Positions 62,081 to 64,000 of a stretch of 64,000 nucleotides of DNA are shown here, in pieces. This stretch comes from Temnothorax longispinosus (Eukaryota > Arthropoda > Insecta > Hymenoptera > Formicidae), in the NCBI RefSeq assembly GCF_030848805.1, contig NC_092359.1:6828623-6892622 (forward strand), in the 5' to 3' direction. Under the pieces are notes generated by a model that was not told the origin of the DNA, ran no database searches, and saw nothing but the letters and a program-made list of their open reading frames with translations. Within the stretch, counting starts at the first letter, position 1, and each line of letters starts with the position of its first letter. The position numbers were made by a program, and so were the translations under genes.

Positions 62081-62581
62081 CATCCTCACCCCGTGTCTAC
62101 TTCTCGAAAAGGCTGTTCTAAGTTTCCCAAAGACGTCCGTGAGCGGGAACTTTGAGTACAAAGTTGTTCGTGTGCTACGTGCCGGGCAAGAACCACAAGT
62201 AGAGAAGATGCAGGTATGGTCAGGCAGACATGTGGACACCCAATCGGAACGGCATCCTCGCCGTCGTCGTCGTCGTCTCAAGACGAGCAATCACTTAGGC
62301 AAATATTCACGCACGGGTGCACCTTCAACATGTGGGCGCCTGTTACATTCGATATGAGCAACTATCACCAGAGATATATGGAGCATAGGGGCTTCTAATT
62401 GGAGTCCCACCATCATATATTTGAGATTTCACCCACGATCGATACCCGCTATTTCTTAATTTACGAGTCGGAAATGGAAAGAAGTTTTTCGACAAATAAA
62501 CAAAACAACTCGTTTGAATTGTATATAGAGCATGGAATAGAGCTAGGGACATGTGTGAGAATGAAATGTCAAGACATCTAG
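62081..62581. other. Mixed block preceding a candidate exon
   Basis: Short frames on both strands. A donor-like CAG|GTATGG lies near 62212. A CGT/CGTC run lies at 62258-62275. No recognisable product. Confidence 0.35.
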
Positions 62582-62818
62582 TTCCGGGACAAGATTTTTT
62601 TACGTATTCAAGGAAGATGTAGCGGAGTTTCTCTTCGATTAAGCCTAATGAAGGATGGTCGTCTAGAGAACGCTTCAAAGGAGTTCTGCGCAGCAAACGA
62701 TTCATCAGGATACGTAGGGCTCAAACCTCGAAGCTTCTGCGGTTCTACCTCCTCGAGGCCCGACCGTAAAGTTCGCCCTAAGGACCAGCATCCTTGCTCC
62801 ATAAACCTACCCTGTCAG
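62582..62818 (+). CDS. Candidate exon ending in a perfect CAG|GTAAGT donor
   Basis: The right edge is CCTGTCAG|GTAAGTAAAC, a full-consensus donor. The frame in phase 0 is open from TTC at 62582, just after a TAG that doubles as a weak acceptor, to the donor: 79 codons without a stop. An internal ATG at 62648 begins MKDGRLENASKEFCAANDSS, followed by a Ser/Arg/Pro/Cys-containing stretch to INLPCQ. Codon use is mixed and composition protein-like. The upstream acceptor has a poor pyrimidine tract, so a first exon starting at 62648 is the alternative. The minus strand is also open over 62608-62802, which weakens the case. Family not recognised. Confidence 0.25.
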
Positions 62819-64000
62819 GTAAGTAAACGTGATTCCTTTGACGATTTCTAACTCCTTTGCTCATGAGAAAAGATCGCGCATAGATGAACAGGTGCTTCTA
62901 CACATCTCGCAGATATCGATCTTATTATCTGTGTCATTTCTTGCTTTCGAACTATAATTATGTCAATTAACATTATTCCGTGTTTTTCATTATATAAGTG
63001 TAACTTTTGTTAAATAAATATCATTCCCTGTGCTTTAAATATAATGAGTGTTTGAAAAATATAATGGTTAAATCAGATACGTTAAAAATATGAGCATCTT
63101 GCAATCGAATTTGTTGATAAATTTTTTTTCTTTTTAATTAATGTCGATACGATCGATTCTTAGCTGCGGTTGCACGATCAGAAACAACGAATCTTCGGCG
63201 CATCTGTCGGGCACGATAGCGGCGATTACTTATGCGTCCCGTGCCCTCTCTCACAGAAGCTTCCTCCGCGAATCCCTTCCTCGCCCTCCCTTCAGCGGGA
63301 TGTGACGGTGTACAAGGGGGATGGCGCGAGTTAACGCGAACATATAAATTAGCAGGACATCTTAGCAGGCCGCTTGCAACTTAGTCACGTAGCGGGTTTA
63401 AACTTGACAGGAGGTGGATTCTGCGACGGCGAGCGCATGCCACCACAGTATAGCGGCCCTACCCCTCTTCCTCCGTCCCTCACTTAGTTCTACAACTGAC
63501 AAAAAGAAGAGGCAAACACCCTCTTAATTCTCCGAAATTCGCAAGTCGCTGACGTAGAAAACGATCGGTCATCGGTAGTACCGTAAATTATAATCGTAAC
63601 TTCTTCTTAAAAGCATGACGACTTGTAGTAGAAATCTAACTATTGCAAAACTTCTCAACTTGTATCAATACCTCGGAACAAAAGTAAATAATGTAATTTT
63701 ATGACTTGGAAGAAAAAAAATAAAATGTGTGTTTCACATCTATACACGTAGTAATTTTCTTTTTCTTGCGCTATCAAATCATAGAATAGTATGAATTATT
63801 CGCCTTCAAAGTTGTTGGTATATAATTAACAATATGCCTACAAGGGTATAATATACAATAGTACAGAAGCTTCCTGAGATGTAAACATGCTAATATATTA
63901 CAATGATTTAATGCCTCGAGGAAGCTCGATCTTCAATGGACCTTCAATGGTAATCTCGCATCTGGCGAAGACTAGCCAGAGGCGAATCACCGCTCGATCT
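62819..64000. other. AT-rich sequence with a CpG-rich block
   Basis: 62890-63150 and 63590-63920 are AT-rich; 63160-63580 is CpG-rich. Any partner exon for the donor at 62818 was not identified before the window ends. Confidence 0.4.

Overview
The window looks like nuclear DNA from an insect, and a hymenopteran such as an ant is the best guess. The reasons are the mosaic of CpG-rich blocks and very AT-rich stretches, the dense GA/CT, GAC and AT microsatellites, and the absence of any bacterial-style packing of genes. No organism-specific gene was recognised, so this assignment is inference. No open frame in the window matched a protein family I can name. Most long open frames lie in CpG-rich blocks, where stop codons are rare, and many open on both strands or lack an ATG. 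I read the window as mainly intronic or intergenic sequence of a large, sparsely coding locus.

Layout. 1-3460: CpG-rich block with a tandem splice donor, a roughly 150 bp CT microsatellite, an AT-rich stretch and a GC-rich block. 3461-8500: mostly AT-rich, with a 175 bp hairpin element (5867-6042). 8531-8706: candidate plus-strand exon behind a very strong acceptor. 9400-27200: alternating blocks with three GAC tracts, GA tracts and the longest ATG-started frame (26562-27200). 27201-39280: alternating blocks with no supported gene. 39283-41200: hairpin, a short terminal-exon candidate, a 54-nt microexon candidate, an AT tract and a weak Pol III-like promoter pair. 42300-49540: several small islands with two exon candidates (45638 and 49047). 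55054-58390: a phase-consistent two-exon minus-strand gene candidate. 57385-57524: a second long hairpin element, inside the intron of that model. 60393-60462: AT tract inside inverted repeats. 62582-62818: plus-strand exon candidate ending in a perfect donor.

Nothing here can be assembled into a pathway. The strongest items are the exon candidates defined by splice signals and the two long hairpin elements. All exon calls rest on reading splice motifs and open frames by eye and carry low to moderate confidence. RNA-seq and comparison with related genomes would decide them.
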